A DNA stretch of 32,199 nt, from positions 1 to 32,199 of IMG/VR virus record IMGVR_UViG_3300026268_000001; one strand, written 5' to 3'. The stretch is from a virus. Position 1 is the first letter of the stretch. Each line of letters begins with the position of its first letter. Of this stretch, positions 5,827 to 10,835 are shown piece after piece. The notes under the pieces are model-generated. The model was not told where the DNA came from and did no database searches. It saw only the letters and a list, made by a program, of their open reading frames with translations. The position numbers and the translations under genes were made by a program.

Positions 5827-6142
5827 TTTCCAATTCCTTTCTATAACATAACAAATCTGCTATAAAATTAATATCTACAACACATAATGTAACATCATGT
5901 TCCTGAGGTAAAGCTAATATATCTGCTGAACCTTTCCATTTATTTAATTGTTTAAAACCAGCATTACCTTTTCTTGATTTTACCTCAACATATAGCTTAA
6001 AATTCCTAATACACAAATCGTGTGGAAAACTAATTAATCCACCTGATAATGGTTGTCTAACAACTTCAAGACCATATTTTCTTAATTCATCTCTCACTCT
6101 AATCTCATTTCTATATCCTTTTGCTTTTAATTTACTAACCAT
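5798..6142 (-). CDS. Holliday-junction resolvase-like PD-(D/E)XK endonuclease (Hjc type)
   Basis: 114 residues with the archaeal Hjc-like pattern: KGYRNEIRVRDELRKYG with Glu13, VVRQPLSGG (28-35), Asp42 (PHDLCI), and EVK (53-55, YVEVKSRKG). These residues form the PD-(D/E)XK metal site that cuts branched DNA. The role would be to resolve recombination or replication intermediates before packaging. I chose ATG 6142; an in-frame GTG at 6163 would add seven residues. Neither has a clear Shine-Dalgarno. It leads the leftward operon and overlaps the DnaA-like gene by 29 nt. VRR-NUC or other small nucleases of the superfamily are alternatives. Confidence 0.82.
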   Translation of the reverse strand: MVSKLKAKGYRNEIRVRDELRKYGLEVVRQPLSGGLISFPHDLCIRNFKLYVEVKSRKGNAGFKQLNKWKGSADILALPQEHDVTLCVVDINFIADLLCYRKELENEKRNTKDS

Positions 6143-6189
6143 AATGTGTTGCAATAATGACACACTTTGTATAAAAATGCAATATCTTT

Positions 6190-6217
6190 AATATAACCAA
6201 TATATAATATATATCAA
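6190..6217 (-). promoter_or_regulatory. Putative leftward promoter of the resolvase/DnaA-like operon
   Basis: Minus strand: TTGATA (6217-6212), 16-bp spacer, TATATT (6195-6190). It is placed back to back with the rightward promoter at 6244-6271 in the 159-bp divergent gap 6164-6322. The expected start is about 6183, leaving a short leader before the resolvase gene. Confidence 0.5.
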
Positions 6218-6243
6218 CAACATAAAATAATATAAATTAATAC

Positions 6244-6271
6244 TTGACCTGTTTGCAGCATAGTTTATATT
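6244..6271 (+). promoter_or_regulatory. Putative rightward early promoter
   Basis: TTGACC (6244-6249), 16-bp spacer, TATATT (6266-6271); expected start about 6278, giving a leader of about 45 nt before the gene at 6323. It should drive the recombination and replication genes through to the terminator at 9993. Confidence 0.6.
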
Positions 6272-6322
6272 CATAAGTATGAGTTATTTGATATTATTTA
6301 TAAACATTAAATAGGTATAAAT

Positions 6323-6565
6323 ATGATCGTTACATTTTATTTAGAGGGAAGACAAAAGGTTATGACAAGTGTTAGTGTGGTAGAGTGCTTTAAGAAATTC
6401 TTAAAGGAATTTACAGAAGCTGTGCCTGAAGTTAAAGGTTGTAAGATTAATGGTGTTAAAACTATTGCAAAACTAGCTCCAGAACACACTAAAACAATTC
6501 TTGTTGAATTGTCCAAAAAACAAGTGGACAAGGATTTTATTAATGTAATTAATAAATTGGTTTAA
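6323..6565 (+). CDS. Hypothetical protein, first gene of the rightward early operon
   Basis: 80 residues, mixed alpha/beta in appearance (MIVTFYLEG strand; VVECFKKFLKEFTEAV helix; KTILVELSKKQ strand). No family is recognised. As the first gene after a strong promoter it is likely abundant early in infection, a position where phages often place host-takeover proteins. That role is inference from position only. Only a weak AGGT precedes the ATG. Confidence 0.65.
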   Translation: MIVTFYLEGRQKVMTSVSVVECFKKFLKEFTEAVPEVKGCKINGVKTIAKLAPEHTKTILVELSKKQVDKDFINVINKLV

Positions 6566-6566
6566 T

Positions 6567-6719
6567 ATGAAAAAGTTTTCTAAACAAATGGGATTGCTTG
6601 GTCAGATAAAACAACTTGGCATAACTATTAATTATTTAATAGATAATAGAAAAAAACTGGTCAAGCAATTTAATAAAACAGAAAAACCAGGAGAGGGTTT
6701 AGATGAAAGTAAGTATTAA
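6567..6719 (+). CDS. Small basic protein (50 aa) carrying an internal RNA stem
   Basis: 50 residues (MKKFSKQMGLLGQIKQLGIT...), basic, starting one base after the previous stop. It fills the gap to the lipoprotein gene. No Shine-Dalgarno is evident, so coupling to the upstream gene would be needed. Its DNA also encodes a 13- to 15-bp RNA stem (6591-6605 with 6657-6671), so the conserved element may be the RNA rather than the peptide. Confidence 0.45.
   Translation: MKKFSKQMGLLGQIKQLGITINYLIDNRKKLVKQFNKTEKPGEGLDESKY
6591..6671 (+). other. Long RNA stem-loop within a small ORF
   Basis: ATTGCTTGGTCAG (6593-6605) pairs with CTGGTCAAGCAAT (6657-6669) over 13 positions, two of them G-U, and two further G-U pairs (6591-6592 with 6670-6671) may extend it. 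The 51-nt loop is mainly A and T. It could shelter or expose the downstream lipoprotein ribosome site or serve as an RNase site; there is no T run, so it is not a simple terminator. Confidence 0.4.
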
Positions 6720-6737
6720 AAAATGAAAGGAGAAACA

Positions 6738-7055
6738 ATGAAAAAACTAATAATAGCTAGTGCAATACTTTTAAGCTCTTGTGCTTATGATGCTAAAATA
6801 GATAGCAAATCCACTATGACTTCTTGTGTAGATAAAGGTTTAGATAAATCTACATTAATAGAATGTTCCAGCACTTATGCTGATGAAAGAAAAGCATTTT
6901 GTGAAATGAAAGCTAAAGAAGAATATGGTTTGTTTTCAACAGTATCAAACTATGTCTGGATTGGTCCTTTTCGTAGATCCAATCATTCAGATGCTATCTT
7001 TATACAAAGATGTTTAAAGAATAGTGGAGTTGAAGTATATAATGCAGCATATTAA
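6738..7055 (+). CDS. Lipoprotein, early operon
   Basis: 105 residues from ATG 6738, preceded by AAAGGAG at good spacing; an in-frame ATG at 6723 overlaps that site and is less likely. MKKLIIASAILLSSC is a lipoprotein signal (lipobox LSSC, Cys15). The mature part has four more cysteines and a YGLFSTVSNYVWIGPFRRSN segment. An early-expressed phage lipoprotein at the envelope often blocks superinfection; that is a hypothesis from type and position, not from a sequence match. Confidence 0.68.
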   Translation: MKKLIIASAILLSSCAYDAKIDSKSTMTSCVDKGLDKSTLIECSSTYADERKAFCEMKAKEEYGLFSTVSNYVWIGPFRRSNHSDAIFIQRCLKNSGVEVYNAAY

Positions 7056-7073
7056 AAAAGGAGGTGTAAAAAA

Positions 7074-7361
7074 ATGAATGAACCTTTAACACAAAAACAA
7101 AAGTTGATTGAAAAAGTTAAAAATTTGGATACTGACCTAGGAACCTTAGATGTTAGATTAGAAAGGAATGCTCAGATTTTACATCCAAGTTCTTTAATAA
7201 ATAACTTTTTTTCTATCTTGGATAGTTTACCAAATAGAGTTTTGGCTAAAATAATTAGAGATGCTAAAGTTAAACTAAAACAACTAAAGATAGAAGAAAA
7301 AGAATATAAAAGAGAAAAAAAACAAAAAGAAAAGGAGGAAAGAAAGTATGAAGATGTTTAA
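7074..7361 (+). CDS. Hypothetical coiled-coil protein
   Basis: 95 residues with AGGAGG upstream. The C-terminal third is a very charged helix (KVKLKQLKIEEKEYKREKKQ...), and the N-terminal part has a leucine-rich helix. No family is recognised. Its 3' end overlaps the next small membrane-protein gene by 14 nt and supplies that gene's AAGGAGG. Confidence 0.6.
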   Translation: MNEPLTQKQKLIEKVKNLDTDLGTLDVRLERNAQILHPSSLINNFFSILDSLPNRVLAKIIRDAKVKLKQLKIEEKEYKREKKQKEKEERKYEDV

Positions 7362-7491
7362 AGACTTCTGTAAGTGGTGCGATAGACAAGAAGAAAACAA
7401 TAACTGGTGGTTTATGATACCTGCTACTTTCTTGTTTTTTGGATCAGTAATTTGTTTTGTAATATTAATGATAATTATATTTGGAGGTTAA
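7348..7491 (+). CDS. Small membrane protein (47 aa)
   Basis: 47 residues: MKMFKDFCKWCDRQEENNNW, then one hydrophobic helix (about 22-46, FMIPATFLFFGSV...ILMIII). A strong AAGGAGG lies upstream, the start is inside the preceding gene, and its last codons contain the GGAGG for the nuclease gene, so it is well embedded in the operon. A CxxC (8-11) precedes the membrane helix. The function is unknown. Confidence 0.65.
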   Translation: MKMFKDFCKWCDRQEENNNWWFMIPATFLFFGSVICFVILMIIIFGG

Positions 7492-7492
7492 T

Positions 7493-8272
7493 ATGATTAA
7501 AAAAGGTATTAAATTATTATTAAAAAATCACTCTTATTCTACAAAAACCATAGGGGATTTTGTTTTTAAGAGGGTTTTTAAAGAACAATATGAGAATAAA
7601 TATGGAAAAATAGTTCCACACCCATTAGGTGTATGTGGTCATGCTGCAGAAGTAGCATTTATAAAATTATATGATGGTAATGATATTAACAACACTAAGG
7701 AAGCAGTTAAAAAATATTGTCAAAAAATAGATTTAGAATATGGCATTTTAAATGAATTTAGTAATAAAGAATGTGAAGCAGCAATAGGTAGATTATTAGA
7801 TGAATTTATACCTAATATTGCTAACTGGCATTTATTAAAAAAATTAAACATTAAAAAACAGCAACAAGCTTTTATGTGTGAGATTGGTAAATTAGAGATG
7901 CCTGTTAAAATGATTCTTGATTATGTAACAGATTCCAGAATTATTGATTTAAAAAGTGGAAAACCTTGGCACGAACACGATCAACAAATATCTTTATATA
8001 ATTTAATACCACGATATAAAAATTATCATGCTTGTTTATTGTATGGTGTGCCAGTTCCATATTTAAAAACGATTGTTTCACATGAAACTAACGATTTAGC
8101 ACTTCAAGTTATTGATAGATTTGCTAAAATAGAACAAGATTTATCGCAATTTAAAGACTGTAATGAGCTTATTCATTCAGTAAAATTTGATGATATGTGT
8201 AGTGAGAAGTTCCACTCTAATATATTTAAAGAAAGGGGAGCAAAATTATGGAAAACAATCTTAAAGAAGTAG
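7493..8272 (+). CDS. RecB/Cas4-like PD-(D/E)XK exonuclease
   Basis: 259 residues from ATG 7493 (GGAGG 5 nt upstream). The motifs fit the RecB-type nuclease family: GHAAE (49-53), Asp143 (ILDYV), DLK (152-154), and QISLY (165-169, the Q-xxx-Y motif). These residues bind metal and cleave DNA ends. The next gene looks like a strand-annealing protein and the one after it like an SSB, so the three together resemble a Red-type recombination set in which this enzyme makes 3' single strands. There is no helicase domain. A pure DNA-repair or host-DNA degradation role is an alternative. Confidence 0.85.
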   Translation: MIKKGIKLLLKNHSYSTKTIGDFVFKRVFKEQYENKYGKIVPHPLGVCGHAAEVAFIKLYDGNDINNTKEAVKKYCQKIDLEYGILNEFSNKECEAAIGRLLDEFIPNIANWHLLKKLNIKKQQQAFMCEIGKLEMPVKMILDYVTDSRIIDLKSGKPWHEHDQQISLYNLIPRYKNYHACLLYGVPVPYLKTIVSHETNDLALQVIDRFAKIEQDLSQFKDCNELIHSVKFDDMCSEKFHSNIFKERGAKLWKTILKK

Positions 8273-8754
8273 TTTCTATAATCAAGAAAAAAGTGCCTAC
8301 ATTTAAGTTAAAAGAAACTGATGTTTGGACTAAAGGCAATCAAATAATAATAGCATCAAACACCTTGATCCGAGCAGCGATTGAAGCTGGTTTAGATTTT
8401 GTAGATTTAAAACCACAAGTTATAAATTTACCAAAAGGACCAGTTTACATAGTTTCTCAAACTGCAAAACACAATAACAGAACTTACACTTCTGTTGGAG
8501 AAGCAGTTGCAGAAAATCTAAATGGCGATATTCAATTTAAGAATAGAGCTAATATGGCAGAAGTTAGGGCTAAAGGCAGGATCTGTATTGCCTTTTTTGG
8601 TTTAACAGGCAGGGCTTATTCTGACCAAGAATCGCCTGATTTTAATAAAATTAGTGTAAAACCTGCTGCCAATACTAAATTACCAGTTAATCAATTTGCT
8701 GGTAATCCTGATATAATTGTTAAAAAATATAAGGAGGTAAAAAATGTCCGATGA
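8248..8754 (+). CDS. Putative single-strand annealing / recombination protein
   Basis: 168 residues, overlapping the nuclease gene by 25 nt, with GGGGAG upstream. The NMAEVRAKGRICIAFFGL segment (102-119) resembles the AExxAxGRAL helix found in Rad52-, ERF- and RecT-type annealing proteins, and is followed by a GRAYSDQE turn as in those families. The N-terminal half (KGNQIIIASNTLIRAAIEAGLDFVDLK) has no clear match. Together with the nuclease and the SSB-like protein it would anneal complementary strands in recombination. The family assignment is by motif and context only and would need a profile search. Confidence 0.55.
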   Translation: MENNLKEVVSIIKKKVPTFKLKETDVWTKGNQIIIASNTLIRAAIEAGLDFVDLKPQVINLPKGPVYIVSQTAKHNNRTYTSVGEAVAENLNGDIQFKNRANMAEVRAKGRICIAFFGLTGRAYSDQESPDFNKISVKPAANTKLPVNQFAGNPDIIVKKYKEVKNVR

Positions 8755-9067
8755 ACCAATCAAAGGAACTATCTATCCAAACAATGCTTTTTTTAAAGAT
8801 GATAGTAAACCTGGAACACCACCTTTTAAATCCATAAAACCCATTAATATTAATGGGGAAGAAAAAGATGTAGCAATGTGGATTAATACAGCAGATGGCG
8901 AAAAAGTAGAATGGACTGATAAGATGAGAGCTTTTTTTAAAAAGTATAAGTTCTACTTTAAAATATCTGAAAGGTGGATTCCTAAACAGGGGAATGGTAA
9001 TATTCCTAAACAACCTGAGGCAGCACAAAAAAGTGTTGAAACTCAAGATGAGGAAATACCAATATAA
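8744..9067 (+). CDS. Single-stranded DNA-binding protein-like
   Basis: 107 residues with AAGGAGG upstream and an 11-nt overlap with the preceding gene. The first 80 residues are beta-rich with aromatic residues (KGTIYPNNAFFK, VAMWINTADG, KFYFKISERW), as in an OB fold. The C-terminal tail is acidic and ends DEEIPI, close to the DDDIPF tip by which bacterial SSB recruits partner proteins. It would protect single-stranded DNA during phage replication and recombination. It is shorter than E. coli SSB, and the OB fold is inferred from pattern, not from a full alignment. Confidence 0.68.
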   Translation: MSDEPIKGTIYPNNAFFKDDSKPGTPPFKSIKPININGEEKDVAMWINTADGEKVEWTDKMRAFFKKYKFYFKISERWIPKQGNGNIPKQPEAAQKSVETQDEEIPI

Positions 9068-9095
9068 GGAAGATGTGTCGGGACATCTCCTTAAA

Positions 9096-9182
9096 ATGCC
9101 AAAAATTATCTTAGTTAAACAACTTATGGAAGAAATCCAGTTTAATTCAAGATTGCAGAAAATATTAAGTAAACGAAAATGA
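9096..9182 (+). CDS. Possible small ORF (28 aa)
   Basis: MPKIILVKQLMEEIQFNSRL... to 9182, fully between the SSB-like gene and the replication gene, with an ATGA overlap onto the next start. There is no ribosome site at normal spacing, only AAGGAAG about 23 nt upstream. It may be real through coupling, or simply a short leader region. Confidence 0.3.
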   Translation: MPKIILVKQLMEEIQFNSRLQKILSKRK

Positions 9183-9928
9183 GTGGTTATATTAAATTAT
9201 ATCGCACTATATTGACAGATTTGTCAGAGGGCAAATACAAAAAACCTTTGTGTGAGTTATCTGCATGGATCTGTTTATTGCTTTTAGCTGATTACAAAGA
9301 GGGTAAAAGAGGTGTAATTAACACCACCCAGGAATCTTTAGCTACATTATTTGGTTGGAAAAGGTCTAAGGTTATAAGGTTTTTAAAGCGAACAATAAAC
9401 GAACAGAAAATGATACTAAAAACGAACAATAATAGAACCATTATAACCATTGTAAAATATGACCTTTTTCAAGGTAATGGTATTCAAACCGAACAATTAT
9501 CGGACAATAAACGAACAATAAACGAGCACATTATAAGAAGAAAGAAGAAAGAAGAAAGAAGTATATATACTGATTCTTTTGAAAGGTTTTGGAAAAAGCT
9601 AAGTTTCAGGGGTAAATCATCAAAAATGGAAGCATTTAACGAATATAAAAAATATGATGCTAAAACACAATCCACCCTTGCAGGTTTAGTAAACATATAT
9701 ACAAACAGCATAGAGGACAAACAATACCATAAGCATATATGCCGAGTTTTGAAATATAGGGCTTGGGAGGGCATAGAAATGCCTAAAATAATGCCTAGAA
9801 TTGATCTATTAAAGGAAATAGCAGCTAAGATTAAATTAGGTGTTAGATCTACCAGTTTTGGACCACAGGAAGCACAAGAGTGCCTAGATAAGAATTTAAT
9901 AACTAAAAAGGAGTATGATAAATGGTAA
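9179..9928 (+). CDS. Phage replication initiator / replisome organizer, winged-helix N domain
   Basis: 249 residues. The first 100 carry the phage replisome-organizer pattern: GYIKLYRTILTD start, WICLLLLADYKEG, LATLFGWKRSKVIRFLKR (recognition helix), then MILKTNNNRTIITIVKYDLFQ, the beta wing. The middle is a basic linker; residues about 135-200 (FERFWKKLSFRGKSSKMEAFNEYKK) form a second helical domain as in O-like or DnaD-like initiators. Such proteins bind the phage origin and load the host helicase. In lambda and several other phages the origin lies inside this gene; here a separate DnaA-box region exists at 5091. It is the last large gene of the early rightward operon. Confidence 0.8.
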   Translation: MSGYIKLYRTILTDLSEGKYKKPLCELSAWICLLLLADYKEGKRGVINTTQESLATLFGWKRSKVIRFLKRTINEQKMILKTNNNRTIITIVKYDLFQGNGIQTEQLSDNKRTINEHIIRRKKKEERSIYTDSFERFWKKLSFRGKSSKMEAFNEYKKYDAKTQSTLAGLVNIYTNSIEDKQYHKHICRVLKYRAWEGIEMPKIMPRIDLLKEIAAKIKLGVRSTSFGPQEAQECLDKNLITKKEYDKW

Positions 9929-10008
9929 TGGCTATGTTAGCCCAATGTATTGTATTTGGTATAATGGTATTTTGTTTTATTCAAATATGTAAAAAAGGGA
10001 GTTTTTAA
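9922..10008 (+). CDS. Membrane micropeptide (28 aa)
   Basis: 28 residues, almost entirely one hydrophobic helix (MLAQCIVFGIMVFCFIQI) with a short basic end (CKKGSF). AAGGAG (9908-9913) lies 8 nt upstream, and the start overlaps the 3' end of the initiator gene. Its final codons form the first arm of the terminator at 9993-10018. Good ribosome-site spacing argues for translation; the function is unknown. Confidence 0.5.
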   Translation: MVMAMLAQCIVFGIMVFCFIQICKKGSF

Positions 10009-10022
10009 ACTCCCTTTTCTTT
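9993..10022. terminator. Bidirectional intrinsic terminator
   Basis: AAAAGGGAG (9993-10001) pairs with CTCCCTTTT (10010-10018) around an eight-base loop; the arms can extend further into the loop. A-rich and T-rich flanks let it work in both directions. It separates the early rightward operon from the convergent acidic-protein gene. Confidence 0.85.
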
Positions 10023-10155
10023 AATCACTTTCTGCAGTATCATCTGAATCATCATCATCATCATCAGAATCGCCATTATCTCCATTACCATTACCATTTC
10101 CATCATCGTCATCATCAAGAAACATAGTAATAGTATTTTCTATATCATCTAACAT
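10021..10155 (-). CDS. Ultra-acidic micropeptide (44 aa)
   Basis: 44 residues with 18 Asp, 2 Glu and no Lys, Arg or His, a net charge near -20. It opens MLDDIENTITMFLDDDDDGN, continues with a Gly-Asn-Asp stretch and a run of six Asp, and ends in AESD. A perfect AGGAGG lies 7 nt before the ATG on the minus strand, its stop abuts a bidirectional terminator, and a divergent promoter lies upstream, so this is a complete transcription unit rather than a chance ORF. The charge density suggests binding to a basic protein or imitation of DNA, as in known phage anti-restriction or histone-blocking proteins. That is a hypothesis; a repeat-rich GAT tract could also be a low-information linker. Confidence 0.75.
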   Translation of the reverse strand: MLDDIENTITMFLDDDDDGNGNGNGDNGDSDDDDDDSDDTAESD

Positions 10156-10221
10156 AGAAGTCCTCCTATTAAAATAAATTTAATAATTAACCATTTTTTT
10201 AAAAAAATCAACATAAAATGC

Positions 10222-10250
10222 TTGTTTTAATATAACATAATTGTTATATT
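10222..10250 (+). promoter_or_regulatory. Putative late rightward promoter (extended -10)
   Basis: TTGTTT (10222-10227), 17-bp spacer, TATATT (10245-10250) preceded by TGT, so the -10 is of the extended TGn type. Expected start about 10257. It overlaps the right arm of the 24-bp palindrome, and a terminator lies about 105-130 bp downstream. Confidence 0.6.
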
Positions 10251-10251
10251 A
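10228..10251. promoter_or_regulatory. 24-bp perfect palindrome, possible operator and divergent promoter core
   Basis: TAATATAACA (10228-10237), spacer TAAT, TGTTATATTA (10242-10251): two perfect 10-bp arms. Because TGTTATATT is itself an extended -10 motif, each arm gives one on its own strand, facing the acidic-protein gene (minus) and the late operon (plus). A dimeric regulator or simple back-to-back promoters would both fit. Confidence 0.65.
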
Positions 10252-10280
10252 TAGATTATATTGGAAGAATTGTATTTCCA

Positions 10281-10337
10281 ATGGCTAAATTTAAGGACAT
10301 CTATAAGGATGATTTTTTCATTTTAGCTTCCCTTTAA
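10281..10337 (+). CDS. Possible leader micropeptide (18 aa)
   Basis: MAKFKDIYKDDFFILASL, between the late promoter and the terminator. A weak GGAAG lies about 12 nt upstream and part of the ribosome-site region is in a hairpin. It could act in attenuation, but no regulatory codon run is visible. It is listed because nothing else codes here. Confidence 0.2.
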   Translation: MAKFKDIYKDDFFILASL

Positions 10338-10360
10338 AAAAAATATATAAAAGAAAACTG

Positions 10361-10387
10361 CAGCTCTCATACCAGGAGAGCTGTTTT
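10361..10387 (+). terminator. Intrinsic terminator at the head of the late operon
   Basis: CAGCTCTC (10361-10368), loop ATACCAG, GAGAGCTG (10376-10383), then five T. It is a strong, G+C-rich stem in an A+T-rich genome. It stands between a promoter and the first late genes, so late transcription must read through or start again beyond it. Confidence 0.85.
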
Positions 10388-10406
10388 TACATGAGGACAA
10401 AACAAT

Positions 10407-10475
10407 ATGTTAGGAAAAAAAAAAGATTACAAACCATTTTTTAAACCAAAGAAGAAAAGAAAGAAAAAAAAATAA
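10407..10475 (+). CDS. Lysine-rich micropeptide (22 aa)
   Basis: 22 residues, with Lys or Arg at 13 positions and one Asp, net charge about +12 (MLGKKKDYKPFFKPKKK...). GAGG (10393-10396) lies 10 nt upstream. The stop overlaps the next ATG as TAATG. A-rich DNA can give Lys runs by chance, so the coupled start and the ribosome site are the main support. It may bind nucleic acid. Confidence 0.45.
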   Translation: MLGKKKDYKPFFKPKKKRKKKK

Positions 10476-10597
10476 TGGGAAAAAATTATAGATATGCTAA
10501 AAAAAGTATATTAACATTAACAAAAGAATATAGAACAGGATTAAAAAGTGGAAAAGGTAAGTCATATACATACAAAAAGCGAAGATATGGTAAATAA
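10475..10597 (+). CDS. Basic Tyr-rich small protein (40 aa)
   Basis: 40 residues with 10 Lys, 4 Arg, 6 Tyr and one Glu, net charge about +13. It begins in a TAATG junction with the 22-residue ORF and overlaps the DUF3310 gene by 11 nt. It could be a small nucleic-acid-binding protein. No family is recognised. Confidence 0.45.
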   Translation: MGKNYRYAKKSILTLTKEYRTGLKSGKGKSYTYKKRRYGK

Positions 10598-10835
10598 TCC
10601 AAGCCATTATACTGCTGGGAAAGAAGAAGTTATAGATATTATTGATAAATCTTTATCGGATCAGGAATATATAGGATATTTAAAGGGTAATATTTTAAAG
10701 TATCTTTTGCGATTTGGCAAGAAAAAAGGAGCTGCTGCTACTGAAGACATAGGAAAAGCATCTTGGTATATAAACAGATTACATAGAAGATTGCTTACAA
10801 TAGAACATGAAAATAGAAAAAGTAAAGATAGGTAA
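10587..10835 (+). CDS. DUF3310-domain protein
   Basis: 82 residues from ATG 10587. The family hallmarks are present: NPSHYTAGKEEVIDII (4-19), LKGNILKYLLRFGKKKG (about 33-49) and DIGKASWYINRLHR. This small phage protein family (also called SaV-like) is widespread near nucleotide-metabolism and replication genes, but its biochemical role is not settled. An upstream in-frame GTG (10548) would add 13 residues that are not part of the domain. The 3' end overlaps the methyltransferase gene by 29 nt. Confidence 0.85.
   Translation: MVNNPSHYTAGKEEVIDIIDKSLSDQEYIGYLKGNILKYLLRFGKKKGAAATEDIGKASWYINRLHRRLLTIEHENRKSKDR

Larger units (their letters stand above)
10257..10388 (+). ncRNA. Putative short leader RNA between promoter and terminator
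   Basis: From the expected start to the T run this segment would make an RNA of about 130 nt. It can fold into TTGGAA/TTCCAA (10261-10266 with 10276-10281), GCTAAA/TTTAGC (from 10284, closing near 10327), and the terminator hairpin. No gene of normal size lies in it; an 18-codon ORF (10281-10337) is the only candidate. The layout matches the lambda 6S RNA made from pR' to tR' in the absence of the antiterminator Q. Confidence 0.45.

Noticed and set aside
9211-9225. TTGACA with a small palindrome near the start of the initiator gene as a promoter
   Set aside because: No acceptable -10 box lies 15-19 bp downstream, and it is inside the coding sequence.
10021-10120. ATC/CAT trinucleotide-rich tract as a microsatellite or CRISPR-like repeat
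   Set aside because: It reads as Asp codons of a minus-strand gene with a perfect ribosome site; there are no repeat-spacer units.
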